64,000 nt of DNA from Palsa-506 sp963836355. GTDB lineage: Bacteria; Actinomycetota; Actinomycetes; Streptosporangiales; Streptosporangiaceae. The stretch spans positions 372,001 to 436,000 of the forward strand of contig CAWIJO010000007.1 of assembly GCA_963836355.1 (NCBI GenBank), read 5' to 3'. The translations under genes and the position numbers were made by a program. The notes under the pieces were generated by a model that did not search any database, was not told the origin of the DNA, and saw only the letters and a program-made list of their open reading frames with translations. Shown one piece after another: positions 1-8,299 of this stretch; the first letter of the stretch is position 1; each line of letters opens with the position of its first letter.

Positions 1-1173
1 GTTGAGTACGTACAGCAGCTCGCCGGCCGGCGCATGACCGGAGACGTGCACGAGCGCGTTGCCCTTGTGCACGACCCGGGCGCCAAGCCTGGTCAGGTCA
101 TTGATGATCCTGGACACCGCGGTCTCGTTGCCCGGCACCAGCGATGATGCCAGCACCACGGTGTCGCCGTCGGCGACCCTGATCGGGTGGTCCCGGCCGG
201 CCATCCTGGACAGCGCCGACATCGGCTCGCCCTGGGAGCCGGTCGAGATCAGCACGATCTGCTCGGGCGGCAGTTCCTCGGCGTCCCGCATATCCACGAT
301 CAGGCCGCCAGGCACCGACGGGACCTGCAGGTAGCCGAGGTCGCGGGCGACGCCCATGTTCCGCACCATCGACCTGCCGACCAGCGCGACCTTGCGGCCA
401 TGCGACGCGGCGGTGTCCAGCACCTGCTGCACCCGGTGCACGTGGCTGGCGAAGCAGGCCACGATGATCCGCTGCTCGGCGGCGCCGAAGACCTCAGCAA
501 GCACCGGCGCGATGTCCCGCTCGCTGGTCACGATGCCGGGCACCTCGGCGTTGGTGGAATCCGCCATCAGCAGGTCGACGCCCTCGGCGCCGAGCCGCGC
601 GAACCCGCCGAGGTCAGTCAGCCTGCCATCCAGCGGCAGCTGGTCCATCTTGAAGTCGCCAGTGTGCAGCACCACTCCGGCGCTGGTCCGGATGCCGACC
701 GCCAGGGCATCGGGAATGGAGTGGTTGACTGCGAAAAATTCAAGGTCAAAGGGCCCAAACGAGTCTCTCGTGCCGGCCGCCACCTCGCTGGCAACCGGAC
801 TGATCCGGTGCTCGGTCAGCTTGCCGCGCACTAGGCCGAGGGTCAGCTTCGAGCCGACCAGCGGGATGTCCTTGCGCTGGCGGAGCAGGTAGGGCACCGC
901 ACCGATGTGGTCCTCGTGCGCATGCGTGAGCACGATCGCCTCGATATCGCCCAGCCGGTCCTCGATCGCGGTGAAATCCGGCAGGATCAGGTCGACTCCG
1001 GGCTGATCAGGCTCCGGGAACAGCACGCCGCAGTCCACGATCAGCAGCCGCCCGGCGTGCTCGAAGACGGTCATGTTCCGGCCGATCTCGCCGAGGCCGC
1101 CGAGCGCGATGATGCGCAGGCCGTTCGCGGGCAGGGGCGGCGGCGGCCCGAGCCCGGGGTGCGGGTGGCTCAC
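1..1173 (-). CDS. rnj: Ribonuclease J (3' end outside window)
   Basis: A metallo-beta-lactamase / beta-CASP ribonuclease, expected to combine 5'-3' exonuclease and endonuclease activity in mRNA decay and rRNA maturation in the cytoplasm. The first 391 codons are visible; the C-terminus lies beyond the left edge. The N-terminus reads LRIIALGGLGEIGRNM, followed by the zinc motif HAHEDH at about residues 84-89. At the window edge the beta-CASP stretch with HVSGHAPAGELLYVLN is still in frame. The GTG start overlaps the dapA stop as GTGA, so translation is coupled to dapA. dapA followed by rnj is the usual actinobacterial order. Identification is firm; only the C-terminal domain is unseen. Confidence 0.95.
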   Translation of the reverse strand, partial: MSHPHPGLGPPPPLPANGLRIIALGGLGEIGRNMTVFEHAGRLLIVDCGVLFPEPDQPGVDLILPDFTAIEDRLGDIEAIVLTHAHEDHIGAVPYLLRQRKDIPLVGSKLTLGLVRGKLTEHRISPVASEVAAGTRDSFGPFDLEFFAVNHSIPDALAVGIRTSAGVVLHTGDFKMDQLPLDGRLTDLGGFARLGAEGVDLLMADSTNAEVPGIVTSERDIAPVLAEVFGAAEQRIIVACFASHVHRVQQVLDTAASHGRKVALVGRSMVRNMGVARDLGYLQVPSVPGGLIVDMRDAEELPPEQIVLISTGSQGEPMSALSRMAGRDHPIRVADGDTVVLASSLVPGNETAVSRIINDLTRLGARVVHKGNALVHVSGHAPAGELLYVLN

Positions 1174-2105
1174 CGGAGCTTCACACCGCCAGCCTCGAGG
1201 TCAGTGCGGAGCTGCTGTATCTCCGCCTCGGTCGCGTCCGCCAGCGGCGAGCGCACCGGGCCGCCGGGCAGCCCGAGCATGCTGAGCGCCGCCTTCACGG
1301 TGATCACGTTCTGGGTCCGGGTCATGCCCAGGTACACCGGCAGCAGGTCCCGGTGTATCGCCAGCGCGCCGGCCACGTCGCCGCCCAGGTAGGCGTCGAT
1401 CATGCCATGCAGCCGGTCCCCCACGATGTGCGCGTGCACGCTGACGAAGCCGCATGCGCCGACCGCGAGCCAAGGCAGGTTGACTATGTCGTCGCCGCAG
1501 TAGAACGCGAGATCGGTGCGGACCATCACCTCTGAGCCCGCGCCGAGGTCGCCCTTGGCGTCCTTGACGGCCACGATCCGGGGGTGCGCCGCCAGCCTGA
1601 TCAGCGTCTCGGTGGCGATCGGGATACCGGTCCGGCCCGGGATGTCGTACAGCATCACCGGCAGCCCGGTGGAATCCGCGACCTTGGTGAAATGCGCCTG
1701 CAGGCCGTTTTGCGGCGGCTTGCTGTAGTACGGCGTGACCACGAGCAACGCCGCGGCGCCGGCCCGTTCCGCCTGCCTGGCGAGCTCGCAGGTGTGCGCG
1801 GTGTCATTGGTGCCGACGCCCGCAACTACCTGGATCCGGTCGCCGACGGCGCCAATCACGGCGCGGAGCAACTGCTCCTTCTCCGCGTCGGAAGTGGTCG
1901 GCGACTCGCCGGTGGTGCCGCTGATCACCAAGCCGTCGTTGCGCATCTCGGTGACCAGATAGTCGGCAAGCCGGGCCGCGCCGTCGAGGTCGACCGCTCC
2001 GTCGGCGGTCATCGGAGTGACCATCGCGGTCAGCAGTCGCCCGAATGGGGCCGCCGGGGTTCCCGTCGCGCTGCCGCCCCCTGGCGATGTCTCGTTGGAT
2101 GTCAT
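1170..2105 (-). CDS. dapA: 4-hydroxy-tetrahydrodipicolinate synthase
   Basis: A class I aldolase condensing pyruvate with aspartate semialdehyde, the first committed step of lysine and diaminopimelate synthesis. The 311-residue product has the family's normal length plus a low-complexity N-terminal tail of about 20 residues. Visible motifs are GTTGES (63-68), YYSKPPQ (about 126-132), the catalytic-tyrosine motif YDIPGRTG (153-160) and the Schiff-base lysine in VAVKDAKGD (K181). The ATG at 2105 has no strong Shine-Dalgarno; the aldolase core only begins near residue 23, so a slightly later start is possible. It overlaps rnj by 4 bases. Confidence 0.95.
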   Translation of the reverse strand: MTSNETSPGGGSATGTPAAPFGRLLTAMVTPMTADGAVDLDGAARLADYLVTEMRNDGLVISGTTGESPTTSDAEKEQLLRAVIGAVGDRIQVVAGVGTNDTAHTCELARQAERAGAAALLVVTPYYSKPPQNGLQAHFTKVADSTGLPVMLYDIPGRTGIPIATETLIRLAAHPRIVAVKDAKGDLGAGSEVMVRTDLAFYCGDDIVNLPWLAVGACGFVSVHAHIVGDRLHGMIDAYLGGDVAGALAIHRDLLPVYLGMTRTQNVITVKAALSMLGLPGGPVRSPLADATEAEIQQLRTDLEAGGVKLR

Positions 2106-2328
2106 GCACCGAACGCTACCGGGCGGGGAGCGCTACGGGTACTGCCGGGCGCCTCGGCGAGCCGGCCAGCCGGCCAGCCGGCCGATCTGCGAATCGGCTG
2201 AGCGGGCCGCGAAGATCGGGCCGCGAAGAAAAGACGCGGCGACGTGAGCTCGGGGGTACCCACGTCGCCTGCGTCTATCTGAGTATCGTCCACGGATGCA
2301 CATCGCGTTACTGGTTGTGCGCAATTCG

Positions 2329-3276
2329 CTATGGCAAATGCTGATCGCGGCCAGGGCCGGGCGTCCCGGCGGCGCTGCCGCCGTCAGCCCTCGCCAGCGC
2401 GGGCGTCCCGTTCTGCCATGGCCGGGCGTAGCTGAGCCACCCGGCCGCGGCCGCTAGCAGCACGGCACAGAGGATCCAGCCAAGCGCGTTGGTGCTCACC
2501 CCGACGTACTTGAGGCCGGAGGCGAAGATCACGAATGTGATGACCGGCCGGACGAAGCGGTCCGGGGCTCTGGAGGAGAAGAACGAGCCGATCAGCACGG
2601 CTGGCACGCTGCCGAGGATGATCGACGTGGTCACCGAGAACTCCACGTGCCCGAAGGCGAGCGCGCCGAGCGCCGCCGCCAGGGTAAGCGGCACTGCCTG
2701 GGTGAGGTCAGTCCCGACCAGTTGGTTGGCCCCGAGCATCGGGTAGACGAACAGCAGCAGGACGATCATCAGCGAGCCGGAGCCGACCGAGGTCATCCCG
2801 ACGATGAGCCCGCCGATCATCCCGATGCCCACAGTCAGCAGCGGGCGGCGCTTGATGCCGTGCACTACGCCTTCGCGTTTCCGGCCGCCGCGCAGGTCAA
2901 GGGCATAGCGCAGCACCATCCCGGCCGCGCCGACCAGCAGTGCGGCGCCGAGCGCCCGCTCGATATTCGTCTGCGCAGTGCTGCCGTCCCCGAGCAGGTG
3001 CAGCAGGTAGGAGCCGAGGAAGGCCATCGGGACTGAGCCGAGCACCATCCAGCCCACCAGCCGAAGGTTCACCGTGCCCTTGCGCAGGTGCACGGCAGCG
3101 CCCACCGGCCGCATCAAGACGGCGGCAACCAGATCGCTGGATATCGCCGTCGACGGCGTGATCCCGAACAGCAAGATCAGCATCGGCGTCATCAGCGCTC
3201 CCCCGCCGGCGCCGGTCATCCCGACAAGAAAGCCGACAACGGCACTCCCCAGCACGATGTAGGGATTCGCGTGCAT
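2329..3276 (-). CDS. TauE/SafE family membrane permease
   Basis: Predicted anion or organosulfur exporter of the TauE/SafE (DUF81) family in the cytoplasmic membrane. The 315-residue protein has about eight hydrophobic segments in two halves, each opening with a glycine-rich motif typical of the family: VGFLVGMTGAGGGALMTPML near the N-terminus and GGLIVGMTSVGSGSLMIVLL in the middle. The substrate cannot be inferred because no sulfur-metabolism gene is adjacent. The start at 3276 is supported by GGAGG 4 bases upstream. The hydrophilic C-terminal tail is low in complexity. The gene is divergent from the small Tudor-like gene. Confidence 0.88.
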   Translation of the reverse strand: MHANPYIVLGSAVVGFLVGMTGAGGGALMTPMLILLFGITPSTAISSDLVAAVLMRPVGAAVHLRKGTVNLRLVGWMVLGSVPMAFLGSYLLHLLGDGSTAQTNIERALGAALLVGAAGMVLRYALDLRGGRKREGVVHGIKRRPLLTVGIGMIGGLIVGMTSVGSGSLMIVLLLFVYPMLGANQLVGTDLTQAVPLTLAAALGALAFGHVEFSVTTSIILGSVPAVLIGSFFSSRAPDRFVRPVITFVIFASGLKYVGVSTNALGWILCAVLLAAAAGWLSYARPWQNGTPALARADGGSAAGTPGPGRDQHLP

Positions 3277-3544
3277 GACACCTCCGAGTCCACTGCCTGT
3301 CGCGTCCCGTACTGGCTCGCACCCTGCGCGTTGCTCCAGGGAGGCTACTATGCCGAGCGGAAAACTTCCCGCGGAGTATCCTGCCGGGCCGATGACGCTG
3401 GTGCGCGCAGACCGATCCGCAGCGCCGGACTGGCCACCCGGCAGCGCCGGGAATAGACCGGTTGCCCAGCGCCGGACTGGCCGGAAAGGAGGTTTACCGC
3501 GCTCCGGCCCTCGTCAGCACCCGGACAGGCGCATACTGGAGATC

Positions 3545-3772
3545 ATGAGCCCAGCCCGCGCCATGCCCAGGCGCTACCTGCCAGGAAGTCCATTCAACAA
3601 TTCCGCGCCCGCGGCGCCGATCGAGCACTATGACGTGCACGACCAGGTAACGCATGATCGGTACGGCCTCGGCCGGGTTGTCGGCGTCGAAGACGATGTC
3701 GCCGTGATCGTCGACTTCGGCGGGCAGCAGGCCCGGATCCCCTCACCATTCACCAAGCTGACCAAACTGTAA
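3545..3772 (+). CDS. Small Tudor-like domain protein (UvrD/PcrA C-terminal type)
   Basis: A 75-residue basic protein. Its second half, HDQVTHDRYGLGRVVGVED followed by a VDFGG strand and a KLTKL end, resembles the C-terminal Tudor-like fold of UvrD/PcrA helicases (GDRVTHDxFGxGxVV...VDFG...xLxKL). In those helicases this domain contacts RNA polymerase. A free-standing copy could be a nucleic-acid or RNA-polymerase binding protein; that is inference. The start is uncertain. ATG 3545 has GGAG only 3 bases upstream. An in-frame ATG at 3350 has a better-spaced GGGAGG (3339-3344) and would give 140 residues, but the extra N-terminus is disordered and unlike the conserved part. Confidence 0.7.
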   Translation: MSPARAMPRRYLPGSPFNNSAPAAPIEHYDVHDQVTHDRYGLGRVVGVEDDVAVIVDFGGQQARIPSPFTKLTKL

Positions 3773-3882
3773 AGACAGCGGCAGAGCTGTATTGACGGCG
3801 GCAGACCGGGGGCAATAGCTGGCATGGCCAGCTTAGGTCTAATCCCGCCTGATCCCGCTCGCGCCGTTCAGCTAAGTGCGCA

Positions 3883-3904
3883 CTGGCGGCGACAATGCCG
3901 CCAG
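3883..3904. terminator. Stem-loop between convergent genes
   Basis: A perfect 8-bp stem, CTGGCGGC and GCCGCCAG, around a 6-base loop. It lies between the converging Tudor-like gene (ends 3772) and the GNAT gene (ends 3957). There is no T-tract, which is usual in actinomycetes. It is probably a bidirectional terminator. Confidence 0.5.
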
Positions 3905-3956
3905 GCTGCCGGACCGGCTGCCCAGGCAATCAGGCCGGGCCTGCCGGAGGATACGG

Positions 3957-4748
3957 TCAGGCTGGCGGGCGCTCGAAGCTGACCGTCTCCTCGCTGGCCT
4001 CGAAACCGACCGAGCGATATATGCGCTCGGCCTGGTGCCCAGACTCCGCGACGATCACCAGGGTGGTTGCGGCCAGCTCGGCCATCGCATACCGGCCAGC
4101 CTCATAGACAAGTGTTCCGGCCAGCCCCTGTCCTCGTGCAGCGGGATGAGTCTCCACGCTCTGGTAGCGGGCGATGCCGCCGCCGACGGAGCAGATGCCC
4201 AGCTGGGCAGCGAGCCGGCCGCCGGTGAACGCGCCGTACCAGCTGCCGTGGCCGTTCTCGGTCAGCTTGCGCTGAGCGGCAAGGCTACGCTGCAGGAAGC
4301 TGCCGTCGGCAGCCGACTCCTCAGCTGCATAACAGGCAGCGCGCAGCTCGGCCACTTGCTGCCAGTCGCCAGGGCCCGCGAGCGGGCGGTAGTGCGCGGC
4401 GCTGTTAGGCCGCGGCGGCTGGTGCACCGCCGCGGCCGTCAGCACCACCTCGCGGGTGAACTCGAGGCCGGCGGCCTGGAACCCGGCCGGGTCGACCTCC
4501 CTGGAGTCAGTGACGTCGATGCCAAGCGCCACGTGCCTCGCTGCTGGAAGCTCCGCGGCGAACCTCGACAGCCAGTCGGCCGCGTGGCCTTGCTTCGGCG
4601 GGCTCGCCAGCAGGAGATAGTTGCCCCAGTAGTACGACGGGTTCGCTGGGCTGCGGATCACCAGGTAGTCGCCGTGGTCAGTGCACTCGCTGCCCTCAAG
4701 AATCCGCAGCTTGATGTCCGTCCGGAAGCCAAGCGACTTGACGTCCAC
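3957..4748 (-). CDS. GNAT family N-acetyltransferase
   Basis: A 263-residue protein whose C-terminal half is a GNAT acyl-CoA transferase fold. The acetyl-CoA loop is seen as V(E)THPAARGQGLAGTLV, followed by the helix AGRYAMAEL and the terminal AERIYRSVGFEASEETVSF. The N-terminal half (about 1-110) is a less conserved partial GNAT-like repeat, as in two-domain family members. The acceptor substrate is unknown. The GTG start at 4748 gives the best N-terminus, but no strong ribosome binding site is visible. It is divergent from the VOC gene across a 150-base spacer. Confidence 0.82.
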   Translation of the reverse strand: MDVKSLGFRTDIKLRILEGSECTDHGDYLVIRSPANPSYYWGNYLLLASPPKQGHAADWLSRFAAELPAARHVALGIDVTDSREVDPAGFQAAGLEFTREVVLTAAAVHQPPRPNSAAHYRPLAGPGDWQQVAELRAACYAAEESAADGSFLQRSLAAQRKLTENGHGSWYGAFTGGRLAAQLGICSVGGGIARYQSVETHPAARGQGLAGTLVYEAGRYAMAELAATTLVIVAESGHQAERIYRSVGFEASEETVSFERPPA

Positions 4749-4898
4749 GGCTGGAGCCTAGCGGCGCCGCCGGGCTGGCCTAGTTGCTATCCGGGCTGCG
4801 CGGCGACTGCGCGGCGGATCGCGGCGGACCGCACGAACGAAACCAGGCCGGCCGCCGGACATTGCCGAACCTCGCGTGGCGGGTGTTGACTCGCCCGC

Positions 4899-5273
4899 AT
4901 GACGAACCTGCTGAGCTGCCGCCCGAATCTCGAAGTAAGCAATGTGGATGCAACGGTCGAATTCTGCGTTAAAAATCTGGGCTTTGAAATTGAGACATCC
5001 GTCGGTGAGCCTGCTTTCCTCGCGCTAATCCGGTCCGGCAAGGTGGGGCTCGGCATCGTGCGCGCCGAGAATCCCGGGGTGAACAGCACCACCGCTTGTT
5101 ACATCGGGGTCACTGACGTGCACGAGTTGCATGCGCGCTGCCGCGACCGGGGCGTGCCGGTCACTACCCCGCTGACCGACCAGCCGTGGGGACTGCGGGA
5201 CTTCGTGATCGAAATCCCCGGCGGCCACCGGCTCGCGTTCGGGCAGCGGATCAGCGAGCCCGCGGCGCCTTGA
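4899..5273 (+). CDS. VOC family (glyoxalase/bleomycin-resistance fold) protein
   Basis: A 124-residue single-unit vicinal-oxygen-chelate protein made of two beta-alpha-beta-beta-beta modules. Seen in order: PNLEVSNVDATVEFCVKNLG, the central CYIGVTDVHELHARCRDRG, and the C-terminal DQPWGLRDFVIEIPGGHRL with the metal-ligand-like Glu in VIEIPGG. Such small proteins are often resistance or ring-cleavage relatives; nothing nearby tells the substrate. Spacing to the convergent diiron gene is 31 bases and holds a hairpin. Confidence 0.82.
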   Translation: MTNLLSCRPNLEVSNVDATVEFCVKNLGFEIETSVGEPAFLALIRSGKVGLGIVRAENPGVNSTTACYIGVTDVHELHARCRDRGVPVTTPLTDQPWGLRDFVIEIPGGHRLAFGQRISEPAAP

Positions 5274-5283
5274 CGCGGGGCCG

Positions 5284-5301
5284 GCCGCCCGGCCGGGCGG
5301 C
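5284..5301. terminator. GC-rich palindrome between convergent genes
   Basis: An 18-base perfect palindrome (GCCGCCCGG and its complement), sitting exactly between the stop codons of the VOC gene (5273) and the diiron protein (5305). It is likely a shared bidirectional terminator. Confidence 0.5.
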
Positions 5302-5304
5302 TGC

Positions 5305-6399
5305 CTAGAAGACCGGGATGATGTCCTCGGGGTTGATGTCACCGGAGACGTCCACGCCCTCGATGTCGAGCTCGGGGATGGCCGGGAACTCGATGCCCCA
5401 GCGCTGGACGATCACCCGGACCTTGGCTATCGCCGCCTTCCAGTTCTGGGCCTGGTCCGCATACGACAGCACGCCGAGGCCGGCCTCCCTGGCATGCCCC
5501 ATCAGCACCCGGTGGTTCGGCAGGAAGTACGGCGGCAGGTCCCAGAATCCCTCCGGCGGCTCCCAGAGGATCATCGACAGGAAGATGAACCCGGCCCTGA
5601 GCTGGCGGGTGATCGTGCTTCGCACGTCATCGGTCAGGCCGGGCCACTCGTTCTCCAGGATCGTCATGCAGATCTGCAGGTGCCTGGACTCGTCCCGGCC
5701 GATCCGCTGGAACATCTCGCTGAAGACCGGGTGCGTCGTGCCGGACGCCATGCCGCGGAACAACGTGGACGCCGCCATCTCGCCCATCATGAAGCTGGTG
5801 AACAGCACCGGTAGCGAGTACTTGCCGACTGCCTTGGTGTAGCCAGCCCAGTACCGGCCGCCGTTGTGGTAGAGCCAGCCGATGTTGTTATGCGCCGCGC
5901 GCTCCAGGTCAGTCGACGGCGACCAGTCGAGCGGCCCGCCCGGCCAGAGCGCGGCGATCGAGCGCTGGCAGCACTCCTCGTGGTTCATTTCGTCCCTGGT
6001 GATCGAGAAGAAGCACTTGCGGACCGGGTCCTCCTCGTGCTGCTCGAACGCGTGGATCGTGGCGCGGGCGAACACCGCAGGCCCGGACGCGTCGAAGTTG
6101 GCGAGTACCGAGAACCAGTACATGATCCCGAGCCGCTGCTCGACCGTGAAGTCACTGGCGCGCAGGCCGTCCCAGGGCAAATCCGCCGGGTTCCAGGCCA
6201 TCAGCTTGGACTTCTGGTAGATGGCCGCGAGCTTCTCGGTCTCGACCCGCCACTCCATCGGGTAGATGTTTGGCTGCGGGATCGCCGGCGCGGGCCAGAA
6301 CCCGCCGTCCGGAATGACCAGCTCGTGGTGCTGTGCTGTCGCGTCCCTTGGGTCCGCTGTGTCCGGGGAATCCGCCACGTCCGCTCCGTCCTCGTGCAT
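5305..6399 (-). CDS. Ferritin-like diiron protein, probable oxygenase
   Basis: A helical protein of about 364 residues that carries a full diiron ligand set: a Glu in AFEQHEEDP, then RDEMNHEE (ExxH), a Glu in MMGEMAAS, then GRDESRHL (ExxH). This is the pattern of ferritin-like oxidases and oxygenases (AurF, ribonucleotide reductase R2-like and fatty-acid desaturase-like families). I cannot place it in a named family. A longer GTG start at 6456 adds an odd Cys/His/Arg-rich stretch, so ATG 6399 is preferred, although neither has a clear ribosome binding site. It follows a truncated globin and an acyl-CoA dehydrogenase on the same strand, which suggests an oxygen-dependent reaction, perhaps on an acyl chain (inference). 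Confidence 0.75.
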   Translation of the reverse strand: MHEDGADVADSPDTADPRDATAQHHELVIPDGGFWPAPAIPQPNIYPMEWRVETEKLAAIYQKSKLMAWNPADLPWDGLRASDFTVEQRLGIMYWFSVLANFDASGPAVFARATIHAFEQHEEDPVRKCFFSITRDEMNHEECCQRSIAALWPGGPLDWSPSTDLERAAHNNIGWLYHNGGRYWAGYTKAVGKYSLPVLFTSFMMGEMAASTLFRGMASGTTHPVFSEMFQRIGRDESRHLQICMTILENEWPGLTDDVRSTITRQLRAGFIFLSMILWEPPEGFWDLPPYFLPNHRVLMGHAREAGLGVLSYADQAQNWKAAIAKVRVIVQRWGIEFPAIPELDIEGVDVSGDINPEDIIPVF

Positions 6400-6497
6400 C
6401 GCGGCGCCGGCGCACCGCACAAGGTGTGTATGCCCGGCGCGGCAGTGCCGGACCACCGTGTTGCACGATACTGCCAGGTCTGCGAAGGATCGTTAGA

Positions 6498-6962
6498 TCA
6501 AGCCGAGCCGTCGGCGGCGTCGGCGGCGGGCCACTGCCACATCGGCACCTCGCGCAGCGGGTGCAGCTCATCGTCCGTCTCCGCATGCGAGTTCTGCATC
6601 GCGACGTGCGAGCCGAACTCGACATGCTCCCGCAGTGCGGTCCGGAACGGCGGGTCATCGGGCAACCCGGCCGCATCCGCTGCGGCCAGGTAGAGCTGAA
6701 CGAACCGCTGCCGCTGCGGCTCGGTGATCTGCAGGCCGCGATGCACGTCGATCAGGTGGGCGAAGCCGCCCATCTGCCGGGTGAAGTCGTCGGGCCCGCC
6801 GAAGGACTCCGAGTCGAACGCGGTCAGCTGGTCGACGTGCTCTGGCCGGCCCGCGCCGAACAGCGGCTGCAGCACGGGATCGGCGAGCACGCTGGCGTAG
6901 AAGACGTCGATGAAATGGCGCATCGCGGCGTGGCCGCCGACGTGCTCATACAGCGATTCCAT
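6498..6962 (-). CDS. Truncated hemoglobin
   Basis: A 154-residue 2-over-2 globin. The N-terminus SLYEHVGGHAAMRHFIDVFY holds the B-helix Phe-Tyr, and the proximal histidine is H74 in HLIDVHRGLQIT. The C-terminal part REHVEFGSHVAMQNSHAETD and a Trp-containing tail match a widespread subfamily distinct from the canonical GlbO found at 18.8 kb. Expected roles are O2 or NO binding or redox chemistry in the cytoplasm. There is no Shine-Dalgarno before the ATG; instead an AT-rich stretch (GTAATTATGTAATC) abuts it, so the transcript may be leaderless. It is 98 bases upstream of the diiron gene and 72 bases downstream of the acyl-CoA dehydrogenase. Confidence 0.85.
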   Translation of the reverse strand: MESLYEHVGGHAAMRHFIDVFYASVLADPVLQPLFGAGRPEHVDQLTAFDSESFGGPDDFTRQMGGFAHLIDVHRGLQITEPQRQRFVQLYLAAADAAGLPDDPPFRTALREHVEFGSHVAMQNSHAETDDELHPLREVPMWQWPAADAADGSA

Positions 6963-7034
6963 AGATTACATAATTACAACATCTCGCACATCGCGCGCAA
7001 CTGGTTCCAGGCTAGCCTCCCGGGCGGTCACCGG

Positions 7035-8177
7035 CTAGACGCCAAGGCCGCGGCCGATGATCTCCTTCATGATCTCGGTGGTCCCTCCGAAGATCGTCTG
7101 CACCCGGCCGTCGGCGAAAGCACGCGCAACCGCGTACTCGCGCATGTAGCCGTAGCCGCCGTGCAGCTGCACGCAGCGGTCCACGATGCGGTTGCACAGC
7201 TCGGTGTCCCAGTACTTGACCATCGAGGCGTCCTCGTTCGACAGCAGGCCGGCCACGTGCTCGGTCACCGCGCGGTCGGTGAAGGCGCGGGCCACCGCGA
7301 GCTCGGTCGCCATCTCGGCGAGGACGAAGCGGTTGTACTGGAAACGCCCGATCGGCCGGCCGAAAGCCTGGCGCTGCTTGCAGTACTCCAGCGTCTGCTC
7401 GAACACGCATTCCGCCGCGGCGAGCGCCGTCGCGCCGATCGCCACCCGCTCGCGGGGCAGGTTCTGCATCAGCGCGACGAAGCCGCCGCCCTCGTCCCCC
7501 AGCAGGTTCGCGGCAGGCACCCGGACGTCGCTGAAGTACAGCTCCAGCGTGTCCTGGGCATGCATGCCGACCTTCTCCAGATTCCGGCCGCGCTCGAAGC
7601 CGGCCATGCCGCGCTCAACCACGAGCAGGCTGATCCCCTGATGGCCGACATCCGGATCGGTGCGCGCGACGACGATCACCAGGTCGCTGAGCAGCCCGTT
7701 GGAGATGAACGTCTTCTGCCCGTTGAGCACGTAGTGGTCCCCGACCCGCACCGCTAAGGTGCGGATTCCCTGCAGGTCGCTGCCCGCGCCCGGTTCGGTC
7801 ATCGCGATCGCCGTGATCAGCTCGCCGGAGCAGTACCCGGGCAGCCAGCGTTCCCGCTGCTCCGGGGTGGCCAGCCGGAGCAGATACTGGCCGTTTATGT
7901 CGTTGTGCACGGAGAACCCCGGTCCATGCGCGCCGGCCCTGGCCAGTTCCTCATTCAGGATCAGGTAGTAGGTGTAGTCGGGGTTTCCGCCGCCGCCGTA
8001 CTTCTCGTCGACGTCGATGCCGAGCAGGCCGGCCCGGCCCGCCGCAAGCCAGACGTCACGCGAGACGACACCGTCGCGCTCCCACTGCTCGTGATACGGC
8101 GTTATCTCCCTGGCTATGAAGGAACGGACCATCGCCCTGAACGCGTCGTGGTCGCTGTTGAATATCTCGCGCCGCAT
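7035..8177 (-). CDS. Acyl-CoA dehydrogenase
   Basis: A flavoenzyme of 380 residues that oxidises an acyl-CoA to the enoyl-CoA. It has the three usual domains: N-terminal helices, a middle beta domain with the signature AMTEPGAGSDLQGI and FISNG, and a C-terminal helical domain with RxAFGRPI and QLHGGYGYMREY. The C-terminus ends with IFGGTTEIMKEIIGRGLG, where Glu is in the typical catalytic/FAD-binding position. The ATG at 8177 is chosen because AGGGGGA lies 7 bases upstream; the longer frame to 8228 lacks support. It is divergent from the ArsR-like regulator, whose putative operator lies in the shared promoter region. Confidence 0.93.
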   Translation of the reverse strand: MRREIFNSDHDAFRAMVRSFIAREITPYHEQWERDGVVSRDVWLAAGRAGLLGIDVDEKYGGGGNPDYTYYLILNEELARAGAHGPGFSVHNDINGQYLLRLATPEQRERWLPGYCSGELITAIAMTEPGAGSDLQGIRTLAVRVGDHYVLNGQKTFISNGLLSDLVIVVARTDPDVGHQGISLLVVERGMAGFERGRNLEKVGMHAQDTLELYFSDVRVPAANLLGDEGGGFVALMQNLPRERVAIGATALAAAECVFEQTLEYCKQRQAFGRPIGRFQYNRFVLAEMATELAVARAFTDRAVTEHVAGLLSNEDASMVKYWDTELCNRIVDRCVQLHGGYGYMREYAVARAFADGRVQTIFGGTTEIMKEIIGRGLGV

Positions 8178-8261
8178 CGCCGTTCCCCCTGACCTGTCCG
8201 CCTCTGGACGTGAACGTAACACTTGCACAGCCGTTCAGTCTGGCGGCCGTGCTGGTGAGAA

Positions 8262-8299
8262 GTTGTCAAACAATCCTTTCACAACTAGTCTTTCACAAC
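8262..8299. promoter_or_regulatory. Putative operator between acyl-CoA dehydrogenase and ArsR-like regulator
   Basis: An imperfect 24-bp palindrome at 8262-8285 has arms GTTGTnAAA and TTTnACAAC. A further copy of the right arm (CTTTCACAAC) at 8290-8299 directly abuts the regulator's ATG and repeats 8276-8285 with a 14-base period. The AT content contrasts with the surroundings. Position and symmetry suggest autoregulation and possibly control of the divergent operon. Confidence 0.55.

Noticed and set aside
187..834. Long plus-strand frames across rnj and dapA
   Set aside because: They are antisense shadows of well-conserved minus-strand genes, as is common in GC-rich DNA.
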